A DNA stretch of 5,889 nucleotides from Gammaproteobacteria bacterium (GTDB taxonomy: Bacteria; Pseudomonadota; Gammaproteobacteria; UBA12402), in the NCBI GenBank assembly GCA_028282395.1, contig JANQHY010000016.1, positions 1-5,889 on the forward strand. Direction: 5' to 3'. Every line of letters begins with the position of its first letter. Positions within the stretch are counted from its first letter, which is position 1. The notes beneath the pieces are model-generated. The model was not told where the DNA came from, made no database searches, and worked only from the letters and a program-made list of their open reading frames with translations. Below, in pieces: positions 5,858-5,889 of this stretch. A program made the position numbers and the translations under genes.

Positions 5858-5889
5858 TACACCACATCATCATGGCCCTAAATTGTACT
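5841..5889. mobile_element. Outer end of an insertion sequence (right of window)
   Basis: The element starts at the 17-base terminal repeat and runs off the window. It interrupts a histidine kinase gene at a CTAG, which independently supports a real insertion junction. Beyond the repeat the sequence differs from the left copy. An ATG at 5872 opens a plus-strand frame (M-A-L-N-C-T) to the window end, about 30 bases inside the element, where a transposase gene often begins. If so, this is the transposase-start end and the left copy is the transposase-tail end, with both elements in the same orientation. The family cannot be named from 49 bases. Confidence 0.6.

Noticed and set aside
1..5889. 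CRISPR arrays, tRNA or rRNA genes, riboswitches
   Set aside because: No regularly spaced repeats, no cloverleaf-like or rRNA-like sequence and no recognisable riboswitch core were seen on either strand.

Overview
This 5.9 kb window carries the bacterial chromosome-replication gene group dnaA-dnaN-recF, read on the minus strand in the order dnaA (2617-3957), dnaN (1498-2604), recF (382-1428). All three are full length with intact motifs, so they are probably functional. Protein sequence and gene order fit a gammaproteobacterium. A Legionella/Coxiella-like lineage is my best guess, but it rests on general resemblance and not on a search.

Layout. Positions 1-94 look like the outer end of an insertion sequence (IS), ending in a 17-base terminal repeat next to a CTAG. 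A short stretch follows with a 56-codon plus-strand gene for a small, probably secreted peptide (222-392), which overlaps the recF stop convergently. Then come recF, dnaN and dnaA. Positions 3958-4530 are a 573-base non-coding region with two perfect, oppositely oriented DnaA boxes and an AT-rich tract. This is a good candidate for the replication origin (oriC) and/or for DnaA self-regulation. Next, on the same strand, is a 371-residue heme-oxygenase-like diiron protein (4531-5646) of unknown substrate. Upstream of it lies only the C-terminal tail of a sensor histidine kinase (5730-5840), cut off at a CTAG by a second copy of the same IS terminal repeat (5841-5889).

How it works together. DnaA binds the boxes beside its own gene, opens the AT-rich DNA and loads the replisome. 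DnaN is the sliding clamp that keeps polymerase on DNA. RecF helps load RecA at gaps behind stalled forks. dnaN appears translationally coupled to dnaA, and recF has a candidate promoter of its own.

What is unusual. The common neighbours of this group are absent within the window: gyrB beyond recF, and rpmH/rnpA beyond dnaA. The segment is bracketed by IS ends, a kinase gene is beheaded at one junction, and the accessory gene beside the putative origin is visibly more AT-rich than the replication genes. This suggests IS-driven rearrangement around the origin region. The window could also simply be an assembly contig that breaks in repeated IS copies.
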